From the NCBI GenBank assembly GCA_019414565.1, contig DXLU01000006.1:1-64000 (forward strand): a stretch of DNA of 64,000 nucleotides. Direction: 5' to 3'. Made by a program: the position numbers and the translations under genes. This DNA comes from Collinsella sp. (GTDB taxonomy: Bacteria > Actinomycetota > Coriobacteriia > Coriobacteriales > Coriobacteriaceae). The notes under the pieces are model-generated. The model was not told the origin of the DNA, searched no databases, and worked only from the letters and a program-made list of their open reading frames with translations. Of this stretch, positions 50,114 to 58,530 are shown piece by piece; position 1 is the first letter of the stretch, and every line of letters starts with the position of its first letter.

Positions 50114-52996
50114 ATGACGCTACTGTATTTCCTTACCCTGTTTCCGCTGGTACCGGCGCTGGGCATGCTGCTCGCGCGCGGTGACCGCGCCCGCGATGCG
50201 GTGGGGCTTGTAGGCTCCGGCATTATTATGGCGGTGACAGTTGTAGTCGCCGTCTTGTTTTTTGGCACGGGTCCGCAGAGCTTTGAGGTTGCCCCCGGCA
50301 CCTCGCATGTGCTCTCGATCATCAGCTCCGCCATCGATGTCATCCTGTGCGCCGTCATCCTGTACAACGCGTATAAATATAGGAACGCGCTCACCACGGT
50401 GCTCGGCATAGTCCAGCTGGTGGGCTCGCTCGCCTTTGCAGCCATGACGCTGCCCGCGGCCGAAGCCGTCACGGCGACGCCGCTCTACCTGGACTACATG
50501 AGCGTGATCATGGTCCTCGCCGTCGGTATCGTCGGCAGCCTGATCTGCGTGTATGCCCTGGGTTACATGAAGGACTTCCAGGCCCATGACGAGCACGAGG
50601 CCGCGCTGCGCGGGCAGACCGCGCCCGACCGTCGCCCGCAGTTCCTGGCGCTTATGTTCCTGTTCCTCTCGGCCATGTTCGTCATCGTGACGAGCGATAA
50701 CCTTGAGTGGCTGTTCTGCGGCTGGGAAATCACCACCGTGTGCTCGTTCCTCATGATTGGCTACACGCGCACGCCCGAGGCCATCAAGAACGCCTTCACC
50801 CAGATCATCCTCAACATGCTGGGCGGCATCGCGTTTTTGGTCGGACTCATGTACCTGCACGTTAACGGCATGCCGCTGACCATCTCGGGCATGATCGAGC
50901 TTTCCGGCGCCGGCACCGCGCAGTCCGCGCTGCTGGTGATGCCGGTCATCTTGCTATCGCTCGCCGCCCTTACCAAGGCCGCACAGATGCCGTTCCACAC
51001 TTGGCTGCTTGGCGCCATGGTTGCCCCCACGCCCACGAGCGCCCTGCTGCACTCGTCAACCATGGTCAAAGCCGGCGTGTTCCTGATGGTCAAGCTGAGC
51101 CCGCTCTATGCCATCTATCCCGTGACCGGCTTTATGGTCACGAGTGTGGGTGCCATCACGTTTTTGCTCGCGGCCCTCATGGCCATCTCGCAGAGCAACG
51201 CCAAACGCGTGCTCGCGTACTCCACTATTTCCAACTTGGGCCTCATAAGTGCCTGCCTGGGCGTCGGCGCGCCCGAGGCCGTGTGGGCAGCCATCTTCCT
51301 GATCCTGTTCCACACGGTGGCCAAGTCGCTGCTGTTCCTGTGCGTGGGCACCGCCGAGCATCATATCGGCAGCCGCGATATCGAGGACATGGACGGTATG
51401 TTCAGCCGCATGCCGCACCTGACGCGCCTGATGATGCTGGGCATCATGGGCATGTTTGTGGCGCCGTTTGGCATGCTCGTGTCCAAGTGGGGCGCCCTGG
51501 TGGCGTTTGCGCAGACCGGCAACGTGCTCATGATCATGGTGCTGGCCTTTGGCTCGGCCGCGACGTTTTACTTCTGGGGCAAGTGGCTTGCCAAGCTTTC
51601 GGGCGTCGACCCCACGGCTCAAAACGTTGAGGTCAATGTCCATAAGACCGAATGGATGGCGCTCAACACCATCGCCGCGCTGCTGATTCTGTGCTGCGTG
51701 GCGTTCCCGGTTATCTCGAGCGGTCTGGTGTCGCCTTACTTGGCCATGGTGTTTGGCCGCGTGCCGTACGTTATTGGCAAGGACGCCATGTATCTGATGG
51801 TGGTTATCGTGGCGTTTATCGCCGTGGTGCTGCTGACTTCATTCCGCGTGAGCAACAAGCCGCACGTAAACGTATATCTTTCGGGTGTGGGAACCGACAA
51901 ATATCGCCATTTCCGCGGCTCGATGGGACACGAGGTGAAGGCCGAAAAGCGCAATTGGTACTCGGAGGACGCCCTTGGCGAGAAGCGTATTGGCCCCGCG
52001 GGTAGCGTCGTGTGCTGCAGCATTATCTTGTTTGCGCTGCTGTGTTGCGCGTGGATTGGGCCCGAGAGGCTTGCCATGAGCGCGCCATCGGTGCTGCGCG
52101 GCAAGTATTTCGAAGGTTCGGGCGTCGTGGGCATCTTTATTGGTACCGTGGTGTTTGCCCTGCTGGCGCCTTTGGCTGGTGGCCTGATCGACGGCGTTGA
52201 CCGCAAGCTTTCGGCCCGCATGCAGGGCCGTGTGGGTCCGCGCCTGCTGCAGCCCTTCTACGACGTTGCCAAGCTGCTGCGCAAGGCTCCCGCCAGCGTA
52301 AACACCATGGACGATACCTACATGGCGTGCGCGCTCATCTTTACCGTCGTGGGCGGCGGCATCTTTGTGTCGGGCTCCAACACGCTGCTGTGCGCCTTTA
52401 TGGTTACGCTAGCCGCGATCTTTGTGGTGTTGGCGTCCGCCTCGACGCAAAGCCCGTTTGCCCAGGTTGGCGCCGATCGTGAGTTGCTGCAGGTTATGAG
52501 TTACGAGCCCGCCGTTCTGCTGATGAGCGTGGGCCTGTACCTTGCCACCGACAGCTTTGATTCCATCGCCGCGACGGGGCAGTCGGCCCCCATCATCGTG
52601 TACAGCGCGCCCATTTTCCTGGCGCTACTCGCGGTGCTTACCATCAAGCTGCGCAAGTCGCCGTTTGACCTTTCGTACTCGCATCACGCGCATCAGGAGA
52701 TTGTCCAGGGCGTCGCCACCGAGATGAGCGGCGGCACGCTGGCCAAGATGACCCTTATGCACTGGTGCGAGACCGTGCTGTTTTTGATGTGGGTGGGCAT
52801 GTTCTTTGTTTGGGACAACCCCGTGAGCTGGGTGGTTGCCCTGGTCGTGATGGCCGCGACGTATTTTGTCGAGGTCCTGATCGACAACACCTTCGCACGT
52901 AGCACCTGGCGCAGCTGCTTTAGGCTCGGATGGGGCGTGGCGCTGGTGTTTGGCCTGCTCAACCTTATGCCCATCCTCGTCGACGTATTTATTTAG
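50114..52996 (+). CDS. Ech-type hydrogenase membrane subunit: NuoL-like and NuoH-like parts fused
   Basis: 960 residues. Residues 1 to about 640 are an antiporter-like proton channel (NuoL/HyfB/EchA type) with over a dozen membrane segments: GWEITTVCSFLMIG, AALTKAAQMPFHTWLLGAM and PTPTSALLHSSTMVKAGVF carry the pumping lysines and histidines. Residues about 670-960 are the NuoH/EchB subunit: GRVGPRLLQPFYDVAKLLRK and LTIKLRKSPFDLSYSHHAHQE are its quinone-site-like contacts. These are separate genes in most organisms. The frame is continuous. It opens a five-gene hydrogenase operon; GGGGGAG precedes it. Confidence 0.88.
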   Translation: MTLLYFLTLFPLVPALGMLLARGDRARDAVGLVGSGIIMAVTVVVAVLFFGTGPQSFEVAPGTSHVLSIISSAIDVILCAVILYNAYKYRNALTTVLGIVQLVGSLAFAAMTLPAAEAVTATPLYLDYMSVIMVLAVGIVGSLICVYALGYMKDFQAHDEHEAALRGQTAPDRRPQFLALMFLFLSAMFVIVTSDNLEWLFCGWEITTVCSFLMIGYTRTPEAIKNAFTQIILNMLGGIAFLVGLMYLHVNGMPLTISGMIELSGAGTAQSALLVMPVILLSLAALTKAAQMPFHTWLLGAMVAPTPTSALLHSSTMVKAGVFLMVKLSPLYAIYPVTGFMVTSVGAITFLLAALMAISQSNAKRVLAYSTISNLGLISACLGVGAPEAVWAAIFLILFHTVAKSLLFLCVGTAEHHIGSRDIEDMDGMFSRMPHLTRLMMLGIMGMFVAPFGMLVSKWGALVAFAQTGNVLMIMVLAFGSAATFYFWGKWLAKLSGVDPTAQNVEVNVHKTEWMALNTIAALLILCCVAFPVISSGLVSPYLAMVFGRVPYVIGKDAMYLMVVIVAFIAVVLLTSFRVSNKPHVNVYLSGVGTDKYRHFRGSMGHEVKAEKRNWYSEDALGEKRIGPAGSVVCCSIILFALLCCAWIGPERLAMSAPSVLRGKYFEGSGVVGIFIGTVVFALLAPLAGGLIDGVDRKLSARMQGRVGPRLLQPFYDVAKLLRKAPASVNTMDDTYMACALIFTVVGGGIFVSGSNTLLCAFMVTLAAIFVVLASASTQSPFAQVGADRELLQVMSYEPAVLLMSVGLYLATDSFDSIAATGQSAPIIVYSAPIFLALLAVLTIKLRKSPFDLSYSHHAHQEIVQGVATEMSGGTLAKMTLMHWCETVLFLMWVGMFFVWDNPVSWVVALVVMAATYFVEVLIDNTFARSTWRSCFRLGWGVALVFGLLNLMPILVDVFI

Positions 52997-53008
52997 GAGG
53001 CGGCATCC

Positions 53009-53602
53009 ATGGATCATAAAATGTCGCGCTCGCCGTGGGTTATTCATTACGACGGCTCGAGCTGCAACGGATGCGATATCGAGGTGCTGGCCTCGCTCAC
53101 GCCACTGTTTGATGCGGAGCGCTTTGGCGTGGTCAACACCGGCAACCCCAAGCATGCGGACATCTTTTTGGTGACGGGGTCGGTCAATGCCCAGAACCTG
53201 CCCGTCGTGCGCCAGATTTACAACCAGATGCTCGAGCCCAAGTGCGTGGTGGCGTGCGGCGTCTGCGCGTGTTCGGGCGGCGTGTTCCGCGATGCCTACA
53301 ACGTGATCGGCGGCGTGGACCGCGCGATTCCCGTGGACGTGTACGCGCCCGGGTGCGCCATTCGCCCCGAGACGGTGATCGATGCCATCGTGGAGGCGTG
53401 TGGCATCCTGGACCAGAAGGAGGCCGTGATGCGCGCCGGCGGCGACCCGCTTACCGTGGGCGGTGCCGCTACTTGGGACGGTGGCGTTGAGCTGGGCGAG
53501 GACGGGTTTGTGGCCGCGGCTGAGGCCGGCGACGCGCCCGCCGCTGGCGACGCACCTGCTGGGACGCCCGCCGCGCCCGTCGCTGCAAAGGAGGCCGAGT
53601 AA
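53009..53602 (+). CDS. [NiFe] hydrogenase small subunit (EchC/NuoB-like)
   Basis: 197 residues. One proximal [4Fe-4S] cluster: Cys19 and Cys22 in SSCNGCDIEVL, Cys86 in ACGVCACSGGVF, and Cys116 in YAPGCAIRPE. The last 50 residues are an Ala/Gly/Pro/Glu tail not found in the core family. It passes electrons from the ferredoxin subunits to the NiFe site. AGGAGG lies ahead of the start, and the stop overlaps the next start by one base. Confidence 0.88.
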   Translation: MDHKMSRSPWVIHYDGSSCNGCDIEVLASLTPLFDAERFGVVNTGNPKHADIFLVTGSVNAQNLPVVRQIYNQMLEPKCVVACGVCACSGGVFRDAYNVIGGVDRAIPVDVYAPGCAIRPETVIDAIVEACGILDQKEAVMRAGGDPLTVGGAATWDGGVELGEDGFVAAAEAGDAPAAGDAPAGTPAAPVAAKEAE

Positions 53603-54321
53603 TGCAAAAGGCTATCTATACCACCGTTGGGCTCGACGAGCTTCTGTCGCATGTCCAGGCGCTCAAGGGCGCCGGTGCCCGCTTTGTGCAGATGCACGCC
53701 GAGCGCTGTGTGGACGACGGATCGTATCGCCTGGTCTATACGTTTATCAACGTTCGTGCTGCTCAGGAGCATATTGCGCAGGACGGCAGCTATGCGATCG
53801 AGAACCTGGTGGTTGAGGGAATTGATCGGTACCAGGAGATTCCGTCCATCAGCTCGTACTATCCGGCGGTATTCCCGTTTGAAAACGAAGCGCACGACCT
53901 ATTCGGTCTTGCCATCACCGACATGCAGGTCGACTTTAAGGGCTTTTTCTACCAGGTTTCGACTGCCGAGCCCATGAGCGTTATCACGCCCGAGGTGAAG
54001 GCCGCGCGCGAGAAAGCCATGAAGGTCCGTGCCGCTGCCGAGGCCAAGGCGCGCAAGGCCGCGGCCGAGAAGGCCGCCGCGGCTGCGGCCGCTGCGGGGG
54101 AGGGTGCCGCAGGCGCTGGCGATGCCGCGGGCGCTGCCGTCGCCCAGTCCGCTGCGGCTACCGGCTCCGATGCTCAGCACGATGAAGCTGCTGCCAAGGC
54201 CGCACTTAAGGCTGCCGAGCTGGAGGCAAAGCTCGCCGCCATGGATCCCGAGAAAGCGGCCAAGGTCCGCGCGGCGCTTGCCGCCAAGGTCGCCCGCGAC
54301 AAGCAGAAAAAGGAGGTGTAA
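53602..54321 (+). CDS. NuoC/EchD-like 30-kDa subunit with long Ala-rich tail
   Basis: 239 residues. Residues 1-125 are the conserved domain: YRLVYTFINVRAAQEH, SSYYPAVFPFENEAHDLFGLAITDM, and the DFKGFFYQVS end. From about 130 the protein is an Ala/Lys/Glu-rich, probably helical or coiled-coil, tail (AKARKAAAEKAAAAAAAAGE) to the end. The tail is not needed in known EchD proteins. Role: structural joint between small and large subunits. AAGGAGG lies before the ATG. Confidence 0.85.
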   Translation: MQKAIYTTVGLDELLSHVQALKGAGARFVQMHAERCVDDGSYRLVYTFINVRAAQEHIAQDGSYAIENLVVEGIDRYQEIPSISSYYPAVFPFENEAHDLFGLAITDMQVDFKGFFYQVSTAEPMSVITPEVKAAREKAMKVRAAAEAKARKAAAEKAAAAAAAAGEGAAGAGDAAGAAVAQSAAATGSDAQHDEAAAKAALKAAELEAKLAAMDPEKAAKVRAALAAKVARDKQKKEV

Positions 54322-54326
54322 GGTCC

Positions 54327-55415
54327 ATGGCGCATCGCTCCGTTATTCCGTTTGGCCCGCAACACCCGGTGCTGCCCGAGCCGCTTCATCTGGACCTAGT
54401 GATCGAGGACGACCGCGTTCTCGAGGCAATTCCGCAGATCGGCTTTGTGCACCGCGGACTCGAGAAGCTCACCGAAAAGCGCGACATGCATCAGTTTGGC
54501 TACATCGCCGAGCGCATCTGCGGTATCTGCGCCGTGGGCCACAGCTGCGGCTATGCCAGCGCCTGCGAGCGCATGCTCGACATCGAGGTGCCCGGCCGCG
54601 TGCAGTATATCCGCACCATTTTGCACGAGCTTTCGCGCATCCACTCGCACCTGCTGTGGCTGGGCCTGCTCGCCGATGCCTTTGGCTTCGAGGCGCTGTT
54701 CTATCGGTCGTGGACCCTGCGCGAGCAGATTCTCAAGATCTTCGAGAGCACGTGCGGTGGCCGCGTGATCCTTTCGATTAACGAGATCGGCGGCCTTAAG
54801 CACGACATTGAGGACTCCGAGCTGGCGGGCATTGTCCAGACGCTCGATGCCATGCGTCCCGACTACGGGGCCCTGGTGCATACGTTTTTGGACGACAATA
54901 GCTGCGGCGAGCGCCTGCATGGCGTGGGTGCGATCAGCAAGAAGGACGCGCTGGAGCTTTCGATGGTCGGCCCGTTCGGTCGCGCCTCGGGCGTGGATTA
55001 CGACGTGCGCATGTTTGGCGACGGCGCCTATGCGGATCTGGCCGCATTTGAGCCCATCGTGGCGACCGACGGCGACTGCTATGCCCGCTGCCAGGTGCGT
55101 TGCGCCGAGGTTACGCAGGCCATGGACATCATTAAGGAGCTTGTGGGCAAGATCCCGCACGACGGCATCGGCGGGCGCACCAAGCTTACGCCGGCCGACG
55201 GCGCGCGCGGCGAAGTTGTGATTGAACAGCCGCGCGGCGAGGCGTACTACTATGTGCGCAGCAACGGCACCAAGAACCTGGACCGTTTTCGCGTGCGCAC
55301 GCCGACGTCGCAGAACCTGGCGGGTCTGACGCATGCGCTGCAGGGCGTGCTCCTTGCCAACGTGCCTATGATTATCCTGACCATCGACCCCTGCATTAGC
55401 TGCACGGAAAGGTAG
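54327..55415 (+). CDS. [NiFe] hydrogenase large subunit (EchE/NuoD-like)
   Basis: 362 residues. Both NiFe motifs are complete: ERICGICAVGHSC near the N-terminus (Cys65, Cys68) and DPCISCTER at the very C-terminus (Cys356, Cys359). The four cysteines are what distinguish a real hydrogenase from NuoD. The protein ends right after the second motif, so no C-terminal processing extension is seen. It evolves or takes up H2 with ferredoxin, coupled to ion pumping. Maturation genes (hyp) are not in this window. Confidence 0.92.
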   Translation: MAHRSVIPFGPQHPVLPEPLHLDLVIEDDRVLEAIPQIGFVHRGLEKLTEKRDMHQFGYIAERICGICAVGHSCGYASACERMLDIEVPGRVQYIRTILHELSRIHSHLLWLGLLADAFGFEALFYRSWTLREQILKIFESTCGGRVILSINEIGGLKHDIEDSELAGIVQTLDAMRPDYGALVHTFLDDNSCGERLHGVGAISKKDALELSMVGPFGRASGVDYDVRMFGDGAYADLAAFEPIVATDGDCYARCQVRCAEVTQAMDIIKELVGKIPHDGIGGRTKLTPADGARGEVVIEQPRGEAYYYVRSNGTKNLDRFRVRTPTSQNLAGLTHALQGVLLANVPMIILTIDPCISCTER

Positions 55416-55422
55416 GCGCGGC

Positions 55423-55764
55423 ATGAGTTTGCTGACATTTGTCAAGACGGCCTTGGGTTCTATGGTCAAGCAGCCGGTCACGGTGTGCTATCCGCAGGAG
55501 AAACTGACGGCGCCCGAGCGCCTGCGCGGGCATATCGTCAATGACATGGACGTGTGCATCTGCTGCGGCATGTGCGCGCGGCGTTGCCCGGCGGGCGCGC
55601 TCGCGGTCGATCGCAAGGGCGGAACGTGGTCGATCGACCCGTATGCCTGCGTGGTATGCGGCGAGTGCATCGAGAGCTGCCCCAAACACTGTCTGAGCAT
55701 GGACACCGCCCGTACTCCGGTTGCGGCAGACAAGACTCCCACGGTAGAAACTAAACCGGAGTAG
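55423..55764 (+). CDS. Two-[4Fe-4S] ferredoxin subunit (EchF/NuoI-like)
   Basis: 113 residues. CICCGMCARRCPAGAL and CVVCGECIESCPKHC each bind a [4Fe-4S] cluster; the first has CxxCxxCxxxCP spacing. It takes electrons from soluble ferredoxin. The first 30 residues carry the membrane-complex contact. It ends the operon and is followed by a strong terminator. Confidence 0.9.
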   Translation: MSLLTFVKTALGSMVKQPVTVCYPQEKLTAPERLRGHIVNDMDVCICCGMCARRCPAGALAVDRKGGTWSIDPYACVVCGECIESCPKHCLSMDTARTPVAADKTPTVETKPE

Positions 55765-55785
55765 CGCTGGAGTAGAACTGGAATA

Positions 55786-55819
55786 GGGGCCGGTGGGGCA
55801 AAAATGCCCCACCGGCCCC
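55786..55819. terminator. Terminator after the hydrogenase operon
   Basis: A 15-bp perfect stem, GGGGCCGGTGGGGCA with TGCCCCACCGGCCCC, and an AAAA loop. Symmetric and GC-rich, without a T run. Confidence 0.75.
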
Positions 55820-55850
55820 GCGCGTGAACGCGCGGCTGAACCGCCGAGAA

Positions 55851-56004
55851 CAAAACTATGCCGGATTACGGGGCTGGATAGCGAACCTCCGACCATACAG
55901 AAAATCGCAAAAACAAAACCGCAGGTAGATAGCCTGCCGTTTTTGAAAAAATGAAGGTATGGATGAGGGCTCCGGCTTTTGCCCCGTAATCCGGCATAGT
56001 TTTG
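55851..56004. repeat. Three-tier nested hairpin element B
   Basis: Outer 24-nt arms (55851-55874 and 55981-56004) are perfectly complementary; the left begins CAAAACTATGCCGGATTACG. Middle stem CCTC..CCATAC with GTATGG..GAGG. Inner stem GCAGG with CCTGC inside AAAACC..GTTTTT. The right side continues AAATGG as in element A. Confidence 0.88.
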
Positions 56005-56043
56005 AAATGGCACCATGTCAGTACCAGCCCCTGATCCCTCGGG

Positions 56044-56306
56044 GACGGAGGAAAACGGATCATTTTGGCCTTGCGATGGCTGCCGCGTGACCCGTCTGCC
56101 ACGAAAAGGGCCCATCTACTACGTTTAAGCCGCTACCCTCAACCATGGCGAAAAACGCAAAAACAAAACTGCAGGTAGAACGCCTGCGGTTTTTCATGAA
56201 AAGCGGGTATGGTCGGGGGTATCGGGTCAAACGTAGTAGATGGGCCCATTTCGTGGCGGGCGCCGTCTGCCGATCTCCGCGGGCGGAAGAAAACGGATCA
56301 TTTTGG
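56044..56306. repeat. Nested hairpin element D with flanking direct repeats
   Basis: Outer 34-nt arms (56095-56128 and 56227-56260) match at 30 of 34. Core GGGCCCATCTACTACGTTT is that of element C. Middle stem TACCCTCAACCA with TGGTCGGGGGTA; inner AAAACTGCAGG (56165-56175) with CCTGCGGTTTT (56183-56193). Direct repeats GAGGAAAACGGATCATTTTG (56048-56067) and the similar GAAGAAAACGGATCATTTTG region (ending 56306) flank it. Confidence 0.88.
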
Positions 56307-56348
56307 TCCCGTGAGGCTTGCGGAGGCACTCGTGCAGGGCCGCCCGAA

Positions 56349-56502
56349 CAAAACTATGTCGGTTTACTACGATGAATTCGATATTCCCGACCATGACTGC
56401 ATTTTTCTAAATATTGCAAACGTTCTACCTGCGGTTTTGCAAGCGCGCAATTTGTCGTGGTCGAAGGTGGGCGATTCATCGTAGTAATCCGGCATAGTTT
56501 TG
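56349..56502. repeat. Nested hairpin element E (hybrid arms)
   Basis: Left arm 56349-56377 begins CAAAACTATGTCGG like A and B, but continues TTTACTACGATGAAT; the right arm at 56472-56502 changes to match (ATTCATCGTAGTAATCCGGC..), 27 of 29 paired. Middle CCCGACCATGAC with GTCGTGGTCGAAGG; inner TTGCAAAC with GGTTTTGCAA. Ends in GAAATG like A and B. With B and D it fills the 798-bp gap 55765-56562, where I see no gene. Confidence 0.85.
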
Positions 56503-56562
56503 AAATGACATCAAATCGATAACAGCCATTTTGCTCTGCCCGAGCGGTTGACCGTTGGGTAA

Positions 56563-57192
56563 TTACCCTCGCAGGTAGGCGATGGCGATTTGGGTGCGGT
56601 TGCGCAGGCCCATTTTGGCAAGGATTGAGCTGATGTGGTTGCGCACGGTGCCTTCGCCCATGTATGCCGTGGCGGCGATCTCCTTGTTGTCGAGGCCACG
56701 GGCGATGAGCTCGGCGACTTCGAACTCGCGGTCGGTCAGGCCGGCAAAGGCCGCGGGCCGGCGGGGCGTGCTCGCCTCGACGTCCGTTCCGCCAAAATCG
56801 ATGTCCTCGATCGCCTTGCCCTCGAGCACGCGTTTGCCGTCCATGACCTGCGCCAACGCTGGCGGAATGGTAGCGACATCGGTTTTGATCAGGTAGCCGC
56901 GGGCGCCCAGTTTGAGCGCCGACACAATGTACTCGTCATCCGAGAATGTCGTCAGAAACACCACGCGCGCTGCAGGGTCGCGCTCAAGAATCTCGTGCGC
57001 GGCCGAAAGTCCGTCGCGCCCCGGCATCTGAATGTCGAGCAGCGCGATATCGGGCGTGTGCTCAGCGTAGAGCGCGACCGCGTCGTCGCCATTGGCGCCG
57101 GTGCCCACTACCTCGATTTGCGGCTGGGCGCCCAGGATAATCTTGAGCGAATCGACCACCAAGCGGTCGTCGTCGACAACGATGAGCCTCAT
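56563..57192 (-). CDS. LuxR/NarL-type response regulator
   Basis: 209 residues. Receiver: acidic pair in RLIVVDDDRLVVDSL, phosphoryl-accepting Asp in IALLDIQMPGRDG, and lysine in LIKTDVATI. C-terminal helix-turn-helix GLTDREFEVAELIARGLDNKEIAATAYMGEGTVRNHISSILAKMG is of the LuxR class. GGAGATGAGG precedes the start inside the kinase gene, with a 4-bp overlap. Probably controls the divergent ABC exporter. Confidence 0.93.
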   Translation of the reverse strand: MRLIVVDDDRLVVDSLKIILGAQPQIEVVGTGANGDDAVALYAEHTPDIALLDIQMPGRDGLSAAHEILERDPAARVVFLTTFSDDEYIVSALKLGARGYLIKTDVATIPPALAQVMDGKRVLEGKAIEDIDFGGTDVEASTPRRPAAFAGLTDREFEVAELIARGLDNKEIAATAYMGEGTVRNHISSILAKMGLRNRTQIAIAYLRG

Positions 57193-58334
57193 CGGTCCTC
57201 ATCTCCTTGCTGTTTGGGAACGGTGGCAAACACGCGCCAGCCGCCGGCGCCGACACGCGGGCCGGCGGTGAAAGTGCCGCCAAGCGCCTCGATGCGCTGG
57301 CGCATGGAGGCGAGCCCCATCCCCACCGCGGCGCCACGGCTGCTCGCCTGGGTTGCGCCTGTTCCGTCGTCGGTAACAATGAGCTGGTAAAACGACGGAT
57401 GCTCCATGCACCGCACGGTAATGGTTTTGGCATGGGCGTGGCGCATGGCGTTGGAAAGCGCCTCGCGCAGCACCGCCGCAAAGCAGTTGGCGACGTTGGC
57501 GGGCGCATGCTCGGCCAAAACTTCAAGCTCAATCTGTGGGCCGCTGTCCGAGCGTACGCCTTCAACGATGCGCTCGAGCTGCACGGAGAGGTTGGTCGCA
57601 TTGTCGTTGAGCGCGTGGACGCTGGCGCGCACGAGCTGGAGCGCCTCGTCAACCGTGCGTTTGACATCGGCGAAATCGGCGGCGACGCCGGGCTCGTCGG
57701 CGTGGACCACGCGCAAGGCTTCGGTTTGGAGCGAAGCGCGCGTGAGCTGGTGGCCCACGTTATCGTGGATCTCGCGCGCGATGCGGGTACGTTCGGCGAG
57801 CGTTGCGAGCTCGACTTCGTAGTCCTGGCGGTCGGCGAGGTCGCGGTTGCGTGCCTCGAGTGCCAGGGCGCGTTCTTGCAGCTTGTCGCGGGTGCGACGC
57901 ATGCGTTTCTGTTCGCGCTCCAGCTGCGCGGTGCGCAGCGACAGCAACGTGGCAGCGATCGAAAGGATGGCGGTTAGCAACAGCGTTCGGGTGGTGAGCA
58001 CGCCGCCACGAAGGTCCGCGACAAGCGCGCAGACAAACACGGCGCCAATCGCCAGCGCGGGCCAGATGCGTTCACGGCGCACGCGTCGCGCGATGTCATA
58101 GAAGGCAAGGGGTGCGAACGGCATAAATGGCGGCACGAAGACGGCAGCGATGATGTAAGCGTAGCTCGCGGCCTCGCTCGCGCGATGGGCGTGCTCTTCT
58201 CGTGCGACTTCCGATGCCGAGGTGGCTATAACGCCAAGGCAAAACGCCGCGACCAGGCGAGCGTCCACAGCAAGGCCCATGGCGGCCGCAATGCAGCACG
58301 CCAGCACGATCGATTTGTCGAAAAGCCTGTTCAT
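57189..58334 (-). CDS. Sensor histidine kinase (HisKA_3 type)
   Basis: 381 residues. About five or six hydrophobic segments in the first 130 form the sensor without an obvious outside domain. A coiled coil follows (TAQLEREQKRMRRTRDKLQERALALEARN). TRIAREIHDNVGHQLTRA holds the phosphorylated histidine. The ATPase domain has LREALSNAMRHAHAKTI and VTDDGTGA, GMGLASMRQRIEALGG. I start at ATG 58334; a longer frame upstream has no ribosome site. Paired with the LuxR-type regulator. Confidence 0.9.
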   Translation of the reverse strand: MNRLFDKSIVLACCIAAAMGLAVDARLVAAFCLGVIATSASEVAREEHAHRASEAASYAYIIAAVFVPPFMPFAPLAFYDIARRVRRERIWPALAIGAVFVCALVADLRGGVLTTRTLLLTAILSIAATLLSLRTAQLEREQKRMRRTRDKLQERALALEARNRDLADRQDYEVELATLAERTRIAREIHDNVGHQLTRASLQTEALRVVHADEPGVAADFADVKRTVDEALQLVRASVHALNDNATNLSVQLERIVEGVRSDSGPQIELEVLAEHAPANVANCFAAVLREALSNAMRHAHAKTITVRCMEHPSFYQLIVTDDGTGATQASSRGAAVGMGLASMRQRIEALGGTFTAGPRVGAGGWRVFATVPKQQGDEDR

Positions 58335-58530
58335 ACGGGTATTGTACGCGATGCTGCGCGCGGGGGAGGCGCCGCCTACGCAACCGTGACATTCCTCCCG
58401 CGCGGCAAAGCGGGGCGCCGGCGGGCAACGCGACCAAGCCCCGCATTCGTGACAAAGCTCACTGGCGCGCGCCGGCGGCTCCTGCGATGATGCAATCGTA
58501 CCGGGCCGCAATCAACGGAAGGGTCGCCTC

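Noticed and set aside
55396..56115. Minus-strand frame of 239 residues across the end of the hydrogenase operon
   Set aside because: It covers the ferredoxin gene antisense, then a terminator and hairpin element B; no start signal or domain.
58386..58454. Two GTGACA direct repeats as response-regulator sites
   Set aside because: Six bases with 63-bp spacing and no dyad symmetry is too weak to call a site.
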